This document shows, one piece after another, positions 45,020-54,016 of a stretch of DNA of 64,000 nt (its first letter is position 1; every line of letters begins with the position of its first letter). Under the pieces are notes generated by a model that did not search any database, was not told the DNA's origin, and worked only from the letters and a program-made list of their open reading frames with translations. This DNA is from CAVQFB01 sp963711675 (GTDB lineage Bacteria; Acidobacteriota; Terriglobia; Terriglobales; Acidobacteriaceae): positions 1-64,000 of the forward strand of contig CAVQFB010000002.1 in NCBI GenBank assembly GCA_963711675.1, written 5' to 3'. Made by a program: the position numbers and the translations under genes.

Positions 45020-47296
45020 TCACTTCGCAACTGGTTCGTAGTACTCGTACCCGTATTGGTAGTACCGGTATTGGGGTGAGCTGATGTCAGCAGCATTCAG
45101 CACAAATTCAAGAATGGGGGCTGCATGAACCTCATTCAACAGCCGTACGCTTTGCTGTACAACTTCGCGGGTGGTTATGCCGGAACGGCCGACGAAGATC
45201 AAACCATCCGCCAGACTCGACAAAACTCGACCATCGGCGAACGGAAGAATCGGAGCACAGTCGATCACGACAAATTGGAACTGACGCCGCAAATCCGCCA
45301 GAACCTTGGGCATCAGGTCCGAGCACACGAGCTGTCCAGCCCTGGCGCTCCCCGCATGGGCGGGCACGACCGTCAGGTTCGGCAGACTCGGAACACGCAC
45401 CAGAACACGATCCAAAGAGGTGGTCTCGTTCAGGACGTCAGTCAGCCCAAGGCTGTTGGGAATCCCCAGAGCAGAAGCCACCCTGCCTCGGCGCAGGTCG
45501 GCATCGACAAGGCACGTGGATCCATGCTGGGCCATGGCGATGGCGAGGTTCACTGCGACCGTGGTTTTCCCTTCGCCAGGGAAGGACGACGCTACCAGCA
45601 AGACCTGTGGCGGATTTCCCGGACGCGAGAGCATTACGGATGTATAGAGCGATCGCAAGGCCTCAGCTTCGGGCGAATGCGGGCGGTCCAGCAGGAAGTC
45701 CACGCCGGCAGGTAGAGTTCCATCACTTGACACCACAGGCTTACCATCCTGCTTCGCCCCGGGTAACAGCTTTCCATCCGCGGCCAGGAAGAGCGGCACA
45801 ATGGAGACATTGGAAGATCCAGTCCAATTGCGCATGTCCTCTGGTGTGAAGATTCTGGTGTCAAACTGCTCACGAAGGAACGCGATGCCTACCCCACCCA
45901 CTAGAGCTGCGAGGAGCCCAACCAGGATCGCCATCAAGCGATTGGGACGCGTAGGCGAATCCAGAACGTGTGCTTCGTCAACCACGCGGAGATTGCTCGA
46001 TTTGGAGGCAGCTGCAATGCCGGCTTCTTTCACCTTGGCAAACAGGCTGTTGTAGAGCTCGGAATTGGCGGTGGCTTCGGCCTTCAGAGCGTTGTAGCGG
46101 CCCATCTGGCTCAAAGAGTTGGTCGCGTCCTTCATCTGCGAATCCATCAACTGCTCGCGGGCGCGCGCAGCTGAATAGCTCGTCCGGATCGAACCCAGAA
46201 CTGCGGTTTTTTGCGACTCCAGTTGCGATTGCAACTCGTCCACCTGGTTCTGCAGCTTCTTCACATTGGGGTGGTTGGTGCCATAAATGACCTTCGCTTG
46301 TGACAGTTCTGCGCGCAATTCCGCCAGGCGCGTGCTTAGTTGCTGGACCACTGGATTGTTGCGAATCTCGGGCAGTACATCCGGGCTGCCGGCTTGGACG
46401 CTCTTGAGCAGCGCTTCCAGCTGAATGCGGTCAGCCTGGGCTTGCGTCAGTTGCCGATTGAGTTCGGCCATCTGCTCAGTGAAAGTGCTCTTGTTCGAGT
46501 CCAAGTCAGCCACGCCGATAGATTTTTGAAACTCCGCCAGAACTCGATTGGACTCGACCATGCGGGCACGGATGTCGTCCAGCTGGCGAGAAAGCCATTC
46601 GGTGGACTGCATGATGGAATCGTGCTGGTCGCGATAGGTGTCGTCGATGAAAGCATTTACCACCGTGTTCGTTACCAACGCAGCCATTTTCGGGTCGTTG
46701 CTCGCAAAACTTACCCCGATCAAGCGGCTGGAGGTGTCCCGCTTGACCGTCAGGTGGGAGCGGAACGCACGCAGGGCCGAATGCTCTGCCGGACTGAGTT
46801 GATAGAGTGCCTGCTCTCCAGCCTTGGAGGTCTTATCGCCGGAGGCGACAATGGAAGGGTTCTGGTCCAGATGCAGGCGGCGAATTACATCCATCGCCAG
46901 CTTGTCGCTCTTGAGATTTTGCGCCTGGGTTTCCAGGTATTCGGAGTCACTCCCTGAAGCTCTGCTTTCAAGTGAAAACGTCTCGCCCGGAGGATCAACT
47001 TCGATTCGTGCCACGGGCTCATACACCGGCTCCAGACTGAAAACCACGACTATCACGGTGAAGGTGAGCACAGCCGCGAATAGCGCTGAGATGCGCCAGT
47101 GCTTGCGCAGGATGTTGAGCGCGCGGATCCACTCGACTTCGGCCTTTTCCGCGATGGGCAACGGCCACGGGGCCGGTGCCACTACAGGCTGCGATATTTC
47201 TCGACGGATCGGAGCCAGGGTCTCCCCGGTTCCCAAACTTCGGCCCCCGCCAGCGCCCTTATCTGCGTTTCGCAGAGCTTCGTAGATTCTGCTCAC
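45020..47296 (-). CDS. Wzc-type polysaccharide tyrosine autokinase
   Basis: A 758-residue chain-length/transport regulator. Two transmembrane helices bound a periplasmic Wzz-type coiled coil region (residues ~95-440, with EYLETQAQNLKSDKLAM and the long LNRQLTQAQADRIQLEALL coil). The cytoplasmic BY-kinase domain has Walker A SSFPGEGKTT (~570-579), Walker A' CLVDADLRRG and Walker B FVVIDCAP. The C-terminus ends in a tyrosine cluster (YRYYQYGYEYYEP, ~743-755), the autophosphorylation sites. It should pair with the Wza-like channel to control EPS length and export. A 150-base gap separates it from the PilZ gene. Confidence 0.95.
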   Translation of the reverse strand: MSRIYEALRNADKGAGGGRSLGTGETLAPIRREISQPVVAPAPWPLPIAEKAEVEWIRALNILRKHWRISALFAAVLTFTVIVVVFSLEPVYEPVARIEVDPPGETFSLESRASGSDSEYLETQAQNLKSDKLAMDVIRRLHLDQNPSIVASGDKTSKAGEQALYQLSPAEHSALRAFRSHLTVKRDTSSRLIGVSFASNDPKMAALVTNTVVNAFIDDTYRDQHDSIMQSTEWLSRQLDDIRARMVESNRVLAEFQKSIGVADLDSNKSTFTEQMAELNRQLTQAQADRIQLEALLKSVQAGSPDVLPEIRNNPVVQQLSTRLAELRAELSQAKVIYGTNHPNVKKLQNQVDELQSQLESQKTAVLGSIRTSYSAARAREQLMDSQMKDATNSLSQMGRYNALKAEATANSELYNSLFAKVKEAGIAAASKSSNLRVVDEAHVLDSPTRPNRLMAILVGLLAALVGGVGIAFLREQFDTRIFTPEDMRNWTGSSNVSIVPLFLAADGKLLPGAKQDGKPVVSSDGTLPAGVDFLLDRPHSPEAEALRSLYTSVMLSRPGNPPQVLLVASSFPGEGKTTVAVNLAIAMAQHGSTCLVDADLRRGRVASALGIPNSLGLTDVLNETTSLDRVLVRVPSLPNLTVVPAHAGSARAGQLVCSDLMPKVLADLRRQFQFVVIDCAPILPFADGRVLSSLADGLIFVGRSGITTREVVQQSVRLLNEVHAAPILEFVLNAADISSPQYRYYQYGYEYYEPVAK

Positions 47297-47445
47297 CTAG
47301 TTTTTCTCCATTTCCGGTTAACCGCCCCTTTGACCCAAGCGCCTGCAACTTCGCACTGGCGGAAGGAAAGTTCCACACCTTCATGCACAGCTCCGCCCTC
47401 TCAGCTAGAGACCAGATTTCGTCTAAGCCTATTTAATACAAATAC

Positions 47446-47811
47446 TTAGACTGATCTCGCCACAGTCTGCTTGCGGCTGCGCGTCATGGTCCAGCACGGC
47501 GTCCCCGCCATTGCGAACCCGCTACCCTCTCCATCCCGCACGACACGTACCACTCGCCCAATCCCATGCAGTTGCATCGCCTGCCCGAAGGGGCCTCGGC
47601 TTGGCATCTCAACGGTGACCTCCGCCATGGAGCCAATCCAAGGCGAATCCTGGGAGGAGACGAACATGCCGTTGACGCTGATATCGCGGGCAATGCCGGT
47701 TGTGGCGTTTAATACGCCATGCTCATTGCGCCACGTGAATGTCACATTGCAACGCAATCGAAATCGGCTTGATTTCCTGCGTTCTAACGCCACAACCCCA
47801 AACCGTGCCAT
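47446..47811 (-). CDS. PilZ domain protein (c-di-GMP receptor)
   Basis: A 121-residue single-domain protein. The c-di-GMP binding motif is seen as RRKSSRFRL (RxxxR) near residues 11-19 and DISVNGMFV (DxSxxG) near residues 43-51, followed by the beta-barrel. The C-terminus is basic. It is the first minus-strand gene after the divergent regulatory region and lies just upstream of the Wzc gene, so c-di-GMP probably controls production or export of this EPS, as PilZ proteins do for other polysaccharides. The ATG at 47811 has GGGA seven bases upstream. Confidence 0.9.
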   Translation of the reverse strand: MARFGVVALERRKSSRFRLRCNVTFTWRNEHGVLNATTGIARDISVNGMFVSSQDSPWIGSMAEVTVEMPSRGPFGQAMQLHGIGRVVRVVRDGEGSGFAMAGTPCWTMTRSRKQTVARSV

Positions 47812-47917
47812 TTGTTGTCCCGATTGCGATGGTAGCGGAACGAGGAGGCGTCACCAAGGAGGGATATTACTCAGTCACATTAACCTATCATCTCTAGCCA
47901 TGTAAGGACACTATGCA

Positions 47918-47930
47918 AGTAGTAACTACT
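47918..47930. promoter_or_regulatory. Operator-like dyad AGTAGT-A-ACTACT
   Basis: A perfect 6-bp inverted repeat around one central base in the regulatory region. Confidence 0.5.
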
Positions 47931-47966
47931 CATACATTAATAGGTTATTTGGTGTGCTATATATAT

Positions 47967-47984
47967 CAGAGAATATCATCTCTG
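47967..47984. promoter_or_regulatory. Operator-like dyad CAGAGA-6-TCTCTG
   Basis: A perfect 6-bp inverted repeat with a 6-base spacer, overlapping the second TATCATCTCT element. Its size suits a LuxR/NarL-type dimer. Confidence 0.5.
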
Positions 47985-48083
47985 GCATTATAGTTAAGAT
48001 ATAGAAAACAAAAATGTTGTGTTTTAAATGTGTGCTAGCGTAATGATGATGCGTTATACATCTGTAATGCAATTGATGATGAG

Positions 48084-48112
48084 TTGACATGAACGTCAAA
48101 TGTCAGTAGAGT
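48084..48112 (+). promoter_or_regulatory. Possible promoter overlapping a TGACAT/ATGTCA dyad
   Basis: TTGACA at 48084-48089, a 17-base spacer, then TAGAGT at 48107-48112, a fair sigma-70-like pair. It overlaps the perfect dyad TGACAT-9-ATGTCA (48085-48105), which also covers the ATG at 48100. If this promoter is used the regulator would start further in, for example at 48181. Confidence 0.35.
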
Positions 48113-48885
48113 CTATAAGTCTATCCCCTTACGGCAGCGGCCGGATTCCTTCATGGTTCGTCCGTGGGGTCACGCAGCGTATGAGTCTTCCGGAGGCGAA
48201 CTCGGACTCAAGTAACCAGCGGGAGGACCATGTCCGCTTGCTGGTTGCGGATGAGAACCGGATGAACTGCCAATTGCTGATCAGCGCACTCAAAAGGAGC
48301 AGCCGAATACGCGTCGTCTGCTGCGCTACAGATTCGGAACAGATACTTTCAGAGGTGAAATCCACCAATCCAAACGTCGCGCTCATTAGCGCCACCCTGC
48401 GGGATGGTTCGCAAGCAGGCTTCATGGTGGTTCGCGAGCTGCGCACTCAATTCCCGGACCTGCGGGCTGTCCTGCTGGTGGACTCGGCCGAACGGGGATG
48501 GGTCATTGATGCGTTCAGAGCCGGGGCAAAGGGGATTTTTTGCAGGGAGGACTCGCTCACATCATTGCCCAAGTGCATCCAGACCGTATCTGCGGGACAT
48601 ATCTGGGCCAGTAGTAGCCAAATCGAATCAGTGCTGGAGGCTTTTGCGCGAGTTGCCCCGCCGCGCTTTGCCGAGGGCAATGGCAGAACTCCGCTTTCCA
48701 AGCGAGAACGAGAAGTTGCCGAGCTGGTCGCTGAGGGCCTGTCCAATCGGGAAATAGCGCACCAGCTAAAGCTGAGCGAGCACACCGTCAAGAATTATCT
48801 GTTCCACACCTTTGAGAAACTTGCCATCACATCGCGCTTGGAATTGGTCTTATTTGCGCGTTCGATGGAGAAGTCCCCCGAATAA
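48100..48885 (+). CDS. LuxR/NarL-type response regulator with a degenerate receiver
   Basis: A 261-residue regulator; ATG at 48100 or, less extended, ATG at 48181 (MSLPEANSDSS). The receiver begins VRLLVADENR, with the acidic pair, and keeps the conserved Lys in AGAKGIF. The phosphoacceptor position, expected as Asp after the third strand (normally VLLD), reads NVALISATL, with Ser instead. The C-terminal LuxR helix-turn-helix is intact: LSKREREVAELVAEGLSNRE and IAHQLKLSEHTVKNYLFHTF. It is probably a phosphorylation-independent DNA-binding regulator. Its divergence from the PilZ/wzc side makes it the prime candidate for control of the EPS genes, through the nearby dyads. Confidence 0.88.
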   Translation: MSVESISLSPYGSGRIPSWFVRGVTQRMSLPEANSDSSNQREDHVRLLVADENRMNCQLLISALKRSSRIRVVCCATDSEQILSEVKSTNPNVALISATLRDGSQAGFMVVRELRTQFPDLRAVLLVDSAERGWVIDAFRAGAKGIFCREDSLTSLPKCIQTVSAGHIWASSSQIESVLEAFARVAPPRFAEGNGRTPLSKREREVAELVAEGLSNREIAHQLKLSEHTVKNYLFHTFEKLAITSRLELVLFARSMEKSPE

Positions 48886-48997
48886 ATAGCACAGATTTTG
48901 GCCTACGGTGTCGCGGCCCCGGGAGCAAAGCGCCTAACTCCGCGATGATGCCTGTGTCAACTCCCGTCGCGCCTAGGTCTTCACCGGAGGCGAGATC

Positions 48998-50011
48998 CTA
49001 GGGTGCTGGAATCGCTGCCTGGAATTCATTCGAATAACCACTTTCCAGATTACCTTTGCTCAACGTGGTCACAACGTAATAGTAGCTCTGGCCGGATTGC
49101 ACTGAGCTGTCCGAGTAGGAGGTTCCGGGCTGCAGGCTCGAGACCCGCCCGTATGGTCCGCCCGTTTGCGCACCGCGGTACACGTAATATCCCAGGATCG
49201 AGGGCACCGAACTCCAGCTGAGGCTAACTTTGTGCTGCCGGGAGCTGGATACGCCGCTTCCCGATACCTGCGCACTAATCGGCGCATTCACCGCATTAGT
49301 GAGGAATGACACCGCGCCGGTTGCATCTCCCGCGGTCTGGGGAGTAAACATTACGGTGAAAGGTACGCTCTGTCCGGCCGGAATCGTCAAAGGGAACGAA
49401 AGGCCGCCCACAGAGAAACCCGGACCGTTCCAACTGGCGGTGTAGACCGTAACGCTGGATTTACCGGCCGTCAGGGCTCCGGCACGACTCTGGTTACTGC
49501 CAACCGCAACGCTTCCGAAACTCATGCTCGCAGGGGTGACTGCGAGTTGCCCCATTCCCAATTCGTAGAGCGTGATCGGAACCGGAGTCGACCTTGCGGA
49601 ACCGACGGCAGCACTCAGTTTGACCGTGTTGGGACTCGGGACGGTTGCGGGGGCCCGGTAGACACCGCTGTCGTCAATCGTACCCAGGCTGGAATTGCCA
49701 CCGGGGATGCCGTCCACCATCCAAGTCACAGTGGCACGCGACGGCTGACTCGGACCTAAGGCTGGCACGGGGAACTGCCGAGTGCCAGTCGCAGTGGTAC
49801 CCAGGACCTGGGCGGAAAACTGTTGGCTAGTATGGGTAAGAACCTTTGCCGATGACGGGCTAATGATGACTCCCGCCGATCGCGAAAGTTGCGAGTTCGC
49901 TGCGGAAGATTGCGAACTGGATCCGTTCGTAACTCCACAGCCGGCCAGGAATGTGATTGCGGACAATAGTGCGAGACAAGTGAGAGAGCGTGCGGGGGAA
50001 GATTTCAACAT
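48998..50011 (-). CDS. Secreted lipoprotein with Ig-like and fibronectin-type domains
   Basis: A 337-residue protein. The signal peptide ends in the lipobox LAGC (FLAGCGVTNGSS), so it should be lipid-anchored. A BACON/Ig-like segment follows (SPSSAKVLTHTSQQFSAQV, then TVTWMVDGIPGG and GVYRAPATVP), then a HYDIN/ASH-like domain (SMSFGSVAVGSNQS... PFTVMFTPQTAGDATG), and a C-terminal fibronectin type III domain (VSLSWSSVPSILGYYVYRG, SYSDSSVQSGQSYYYVVT). No catalytic motif is visible. It lies convergent to the response regulator. The role is probably structural at the cell surface. Confidence 0.82.
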   Translation of the reverse strand: MLKSSPARSLTCLALLSAITFLAGCGVTNGSSSQSSAANSQLSRSAGVIISPSSAKVLTHTSQQFSAQVLGTTATGTRQFPVPALGPSQPSRATVTWMVDGIPGGNSSLGTIDDSGVYRAPATVPSPNTVKLSAAVGSARSTPVPITLYELGMGQLAVTPASMSFGSVAVGSNQSRAGALTAGKSSVTVYTASWNGPGFSVGGLSFPLTIPAGQSVPFTVMFTPQTAGDATGAVSFLTNAVNAPISAQVSGSGVSSSRQHKVSLSWSSVPSILGYYVYRGAQTGGPYGRVSSLQPGTSYSDSSVQSGQSYYYVVTTLSKGNLESGYSNEFQAAIPAP

Positions 50012-50361
50012 CGGGCACTCCGGTTACTTGTTAATTGGTAATTACTGCCGAACCCAGCGTAAAAGCATGGTATGCAGGTTGGAAGGTAACGGAGGTCTAT
50101 TCGGCGCGTCCGAGGGGACATGGACCGCAGGTAACGTTCGGGAGCGTCCTGGTGCTCATGGCGGCCAAGTGATTCAAGACAAGGTCGCGATCACATCGAT
50201 GTAGGGTAGCGAGCACGCCGAGTGTGGGATTGAGTTGCGCGAACCGCTGGAAAACGCGCGGCCCAGTTTCTGATAGCGAGCAGGAATTTCACTGCGGTGT
50301 GGAGTCTAATGCGACAACCATTGGGCGCGGGATTTGGTGATATTTTGGACTGGCATCGGAC
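50012..50361. other. Divergent intergenic region
   Basis: About 350 bases between the lipoprotein (minus) and the formyltransferase-like gene (plus). It must hold promoters for both. I saw no strong dyad, terminator or small gene. Confidence 0.5.
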
Positions 50362-51144
50362 ATGCGAACGTTTCTGATCTGCCACGAAGACGAAGCATTA
50401 AACCGAGTCGCTCTTGCTCGTTGGCTGGCGTCCTTTTCCACCCTGGCGGGGACAATTGTACTGCGGGACACTCGTGACCAAAAACAGCGGCGCGTCAAGC
50501 GAGAACTGAAGCGGGTGGGCTTTTGGCGACTGTTGGATGTCCTGGCGTTTCGTCTTTACTACGCACTGTTTCTGGCTAGCCCCGATATGCAATGGGAACG
50601 TGAGAAACAGGCGGAACTGTGCCGGCGTTATCCCGAAGTCCCGGCATCCTCCCCGGTCCTGGTCAGTGCCTCCCCGAATACGGCGGAATGCCGTGAATTC
50701 ATTCGCGGCGCGGCACCGGACCTGATGATAGCGCGCTGCAAATTTATGCTCAAAGATGAAATCTTCTCGATCCCGGCTTGCGGAACTTTCGTGATGCATC
50801 CCGGGATTTGTCCTGAATACCGCAATTCTCATGGGTGTTTCTGGGCCCTGGCTAATGCAGACATGGAACGCGTTGGAATGACGTTGTTACGAATCGATCG
50901 CGGAGTGGATACCGGACCTGTGTTTGGCTACTACCATTGCGATTTCGACGAGCGCAGGGAGTCGCACGTGGTCATACAAGCCCGAACCGTTTTCGACAAT
51001 CTAGACGCTCTCCGAGAAAAGCTACTCGACATTTTCAGGGGCACTGCCGTGCCGATTGATGTGACGGACAGGAAGTCAGCAGCCTGGGGCCAGCCCTGGT
51101 TGACCAAGTACCTGTCATGGAAGCGCGCTGCGAGCAGGCGATGA
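50362..51144 (+). CDS. Formyltransferase-fold protein with altered active site
   Basis: A 260-residue protein with the formyltransferase core: MHPGICPEYRNSHGCFWALAN, then MTLLRIDRGVDTGPVFG. In true formyltransferases the catalytic triad is Asn-x-His ... Asp. Here His and Asp are kept but the Asn position before the His is Val (FVMH). It may bind a formyl donor with changed chemistry or do another acyl transfer. The first ~110 residues (RTFLICHEDEALNRVALARW) form the N-terminal sugar-binding or Rossmann half. Its stop overlaps the deacetylase ATG (ATGA), so the pair is coupled and may act in turn on an amino sugar. Confidence 0.8.
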   Translation: MRTFLICHEDEALNRVALARWLASFSTLAGTIVLRDTRDQKQRRVKRELKRVGFWRLLDVLAFRLYYALFLASPDMQWEREKQAELCRRYPEVPASSPVLVSASPNTAECREFIRGAAPDLMIARCKFMLKDEIFSIPACGTFVMHPGICPEYRNSHGCFWALANADMERVGMTLLRIDRGVDTGPVFGYYHCDFDERRESHVVIQARTVFDNLDALREKLLDIFRGTAVPIDVTDRKSAAWGQPWLTKYLSWKRAASRR

Positions 51145-51926
51145 TCATATCTCTGCTCTACCATGATGTCGTCGCGCCCGGGCAGTACGACAGCAGCGGC
51201 TTTTCCGGGGATGATGCCGACGTCTACAAGTTTGATGAGCCGGAATTCGAACGACATCTCGAGGCCATCCAAAGCTCTTCGTCCCGGCCGGAGGTTACTG
51301 TGCTGGACAGAGCGGAGCACGATTTCAGTTCGAGGGCTTTGCTATTAACATTTGACGATGGCGGCGCAAGCGCACTCGCCACTGCCGCGCTTCTAGAGCG
51401 CCGCGGCTGGCGGGGGCACTTTTTCGTTACCACCGACTATATCGGCAAGCCGAATTTCTTAACCGCGGATAATGTCCTGGAACTGCATCAGCGAGGCCAC
51501 GTGGTTGGCAGCCACTCCTGTTCCCACCCCGACCCGATGTCGCACTGCTCGCAAAACCAGCTTGAAAGAGAATGGAAAGAGAGCTCGCGCGTCCTGGCGG
51601 AGATTTTGGGTGAAAAGTTGCGCGTGGCTTCGGTGCCCGGAGGCTATTACTCGCGCCCCGTGGCCGAAGCGGCGTGGGCTGCGGGAATCGAAGTGCTTTT
51701 TAATTCTGAACCCACAACCCGTGTGGGACGAGTCAATGATTGCGTCATCGTGGGACGCTATTCTGTTAGACAGGGAGTTTCCGCTGCGACCGCCGCCCGC
51801 ATCGCATCCGGGGATTGGCCGCCGCGCCTCCGGCAATATGTTCTGTGGAATTCCAAGAAGGTTGCAAAGGGGTTGGGCGGAAACCTCTACTTGGCGGCCC
51901 GAAAGTCGCTCCTGAGAAAGTCCTAA
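51141..51926 (+). CDS. Polysaccharide deacetylase (NodB fold)
   Basis: Start at 51141 (MIISLLYHDVV), 4-base overlap with the previous gene. About 261 residues with the metal and catalytic motifs ALLLTFDDGGAS (Asp-Asp) and GSHSCSHPDPMSH (HxxxH), then VPGGYYSRPVAEAAWAAG. No signal peptide is visible, so it may act in the cytoplasm on nucleotide sugars or on lipid-linked sugars rather than on exported polymer. It removes N-acetyl groups in related enzymes. A long C-terminal segment follows the fold. Confidence 0.87.
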   Translation: MIISLLYHDVVAPGQYDSSGFSGDDADVYKFDEPEFERHLEAIQSSSSRPEVTVLDRAEHDFSSRALLLTFDDGGASALATAALLERRGWRGHFFVTTDYIGKPNFLTADNVLELHQRGHVVGSHSCSHPDPMSHCSQNQLEREWKESSRVLAEILGEKLRVASVPGGYYSRPVAEAAWAAGIEVLFNSEPTTRVGRVNDCVIVGRYSVRQGVSAATAARIASGDWPPRLRQYVLWNSKKVAKGLGGNLYLAARKSLLRKS

Positions 51927-52141
51927 AAGGTCAGGTAGTAACTTCCTTTCTGATAACTAATGATCGCTGGCGATGGTGTCGTACCTTTTCCGAGATACCA
52001 CACGTCGGATCACTGGCCAGCTGTCGACCTATGGCGGAATTATTCCGCAGGCCTGCACAGAAGGGCATGACCGGGTGTTATCCACCGTCTACTATGCGCT
52101 ACTTGTGGGGGAACCTCGGGCGAAGCTAGCATCGAGATCGC

Positions 52142-53929
52142 ATGTTGCTAGTGGCGATATCTCGATCGACTCTGCTGGGCCACTTGAGCCGTTACTCAGC
52201 TCAGCAGTTTACGGTCGCAGGCGACTGGCTCCTGACGCTGGCGACGGATGGCTTTCTTTCCCGAGTCGAGGTGTCGAGAGAGGAGATTACAGGGTCAGAG
52301 TCGTTGCTCGGTTCGTCGAACACCAGCCCCGATCTTCAATTTATTGAAGCGCGGTTTGTGCATCGTCTGCAAACTCTTGAGATATGCAAATCAATCGTTT
52401 CCGGCAGGCCTTTGTACTACTGCGTGACTCCTGCCGGCCAATTCTTCGCATCCACTCATCTCAAATTGCTGCGGCAGGTCGGAGTTGCACTAGAAGATGA
52501 TCCCGAGGTTCTTCCCGAACTCCTGGTCTACCGGACTGTAGCCGCTCCGCGCACGCTTTATCGACAGATTCGACAATTGCCCGCATCGGGACGCATCGTG
52601 GTTCGTCTGGATCAGCATCGTTGCAAAGCTGACGTTAGTGGTGGATATGGCGCTGAGGATGTGGTCCCCACCCACAATGGGATTGATGTCTCGAAGCGGG
52701 TGTCAGAATGCCTACGCGATTCGATCAGGAAGATGCAACCGGCTGCTCGAAACGTGGCCACTTTGCTGAGCGGCGGTGTGGATTCATCCATTTTGTGCCG
52801 TTTGGTCAAAGACGAACTTGGGGCTTGCGACACATACTCAAGCGCGTATCCTTTCGAAAAACCGGGCAAGGACTTTGAAACCGCTTACGCCTTATCGGCT
52901 GCTGCGGCCCTGTCCACTAGACATACCGTTTTCGTTCCGACCTCGGTGGACTTTCTCCTTGGTTTCGTGGAAGCTCTGTCAATAGCCGAAGCTCCGTTGA
53001 GCCACCTGCAATCGGTGCTTCTCCACCTGACGTTCAAGTACGCCATTCCGAGCCGTCTCGATACGATCGTCTGCGGGCAAGGAGCCGATGCTGCATGGGG
53101 TTTGGCGATGCACATGTTGCTGCGTCGATCCGATAGTTGGCGACAACTCGTCCTCTCCCGGGAACCCTTCCGCACAGGTCTTCGAATGACGGGCGCATTC
53201 TGGCCCAAGGCCCTCGAGGTCAGCAAGGATGTCGACACCATTCGACGCTTGGGCCTTCCCCTGGCAAGTCCGCAATGTCCGGTTTGGGCCCTGGGTGCAT
53301 ATGGGGATTCGGAATGGGTCAAAACACACTATGGAGTGTCTGCAGACGATATCATTCGCAACCGCTATGAGGGCCTGCAGTGGGCCGCTCACAAGACCGT
53401 AAATGACATCATTTCGCTGTATTCGCTCAGCTGCGACTCCGCTTACACGGCGGCAGTTTGGTCCAAATTAGGGGAAGGGCAGGGCAAGATTGTCTACTAT
53501 CCTTTTGTCGCCAAAGATCTCCTGGACCTTGCGTTCTCGATTCCCTGGGATATCAAGCTGAGAATGCCCAAGGATGTTCTGCTGAAAGCCGGGCGGAGAC
53601 TTGGGGTTCCGGAGGTGATTTTAGACCGCCCGAAACGGAGTTTTGGAGTTCAGTCGAACCGATGGGCGGAAAGAGGAGGTCTTCTCGAACCTCTCATCCC
53701 GGTCGCGGCCAAGGTTGTGGACATAAGGGAACTCCGCAGTTTGCAGGGAACTGCAGGTCACGCCGCCATGACCCTGTGGTCCTTGTTGAACTATGCCATT
53801 CTGAAACGCCTTTTCGTTTTGAATGAGCCGGTCGAGGTTTTATTGAACGAGATCCTTGAAAACCGGCGATCTCGCACTTTGCTCTATCAGCGCGTCTTGC
53901 CGGAGCACGAGGTTTTGTCGTCGAGCTGA
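52142..53929 (+). CDS. Asparagine synthase-like amidotransferase lacking the N-terminal Cys
   Basis: A 595-residue protein. The C-terminal synthetase domain has the PP-loop ATLLSGGVDSSILCRLVKDE near residues 207-226, and KIVYYPFVAKDLLDLAFSIP and ILDRPKRSFGVQ later, as in AsnB. The N-terminal region resembles the glutaminase half but begins MLLVAIS, so the Cys nucleophile at position 2 of class II amidotransferases is missing and no in-frame extension upstream restores it. It probably uses free ammonia, or another amine as in lasso-peptide and beta-lactam synthetases. The ribosome site is weak. It lies between the deacetylase and the CapK-like ligase. Confidence 0.85.
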   Translation: MLLVAISRSTLLGHLSRYSAQQFTVAGDWLLTLATDGFLSRVEVSREEITGSESLLGSSNTSPDLQFIEARFVHRLQTLEICKSIVSGRPLYYCVTPAGQFFASTHLKLLRQVGVALEDDPEVLPELLVYRTVAAPRTLYRQIRQLPASGRIVVRLDQHRCKADVSGGYGAEDVVPTHNGIDVSKRVSECLRDSIRKMQPAARNVATLLSGGVDSSILCRLVKDELGACDTYSSAYPFEKPGKDFETAYALSAAAALSTRHTVFVPTSVDFLLGFVEALSIAEAPLSHLQSVLLHLTFKYAIPSRLDTIVCGQGADAAWGLAMHMLLRRSDSWRQLVLSREPFRTGLRMTGAFWPKALEVSKDVDTIRRLGLPLASPQCPVWALGAYGDSEWVKTHYGVSADDIIRNRYEGLQWAAHKTVNDIISLYSLSCDSAYTAAVWSKLGEGQGKIVYYPFVAKDLLDLAFSIPWDIKLRMPKDVLLKAGRRLGVPEVILDRPKRSFGVQSNRWAERGGLLEPLIPVAAKVVDIRELRSLQGTAGHAAMTLWSLLNYAILKRLFVLNEPVEVLLNEILENRRSRTLLYQRVLPEHEVLSSS

Positions 53930-54016
53930 CGACACCGCGGGACAAGACGAGCGTGAAAGCAAGGCGTCTCTGTTGTGCGGACTAGCGGAAGAAGGTAACA
54001 TCAAGGACATTTGCTG

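Larger units (their letters stand above)
47886..47989 (+). repeat. Two copies of a TATCATCTCT-type element
   Basis: TATCATCTCTAGCCAT at 47886-47901 and TATCATCTCTGGCATT at 47974-47989, 88 bases apart. The ten-base core is exact and the flanks are near-identical. The second copy forms one arm of the 47967-47984 dyad. Probable binding sites for one regulator. Confidence 0.6.
47812..48099. promoter_or_regulatory. AT-rich divergent regulatory region
   Basis: Separates the PilZ/Wzc genes (minus) from the response regulator (plus). Base composition is far lower in GC than either flank between 47880 and 48070. It contains the dyads and direct repeats listed separately. No gene is visible. Confidence 0.75.
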
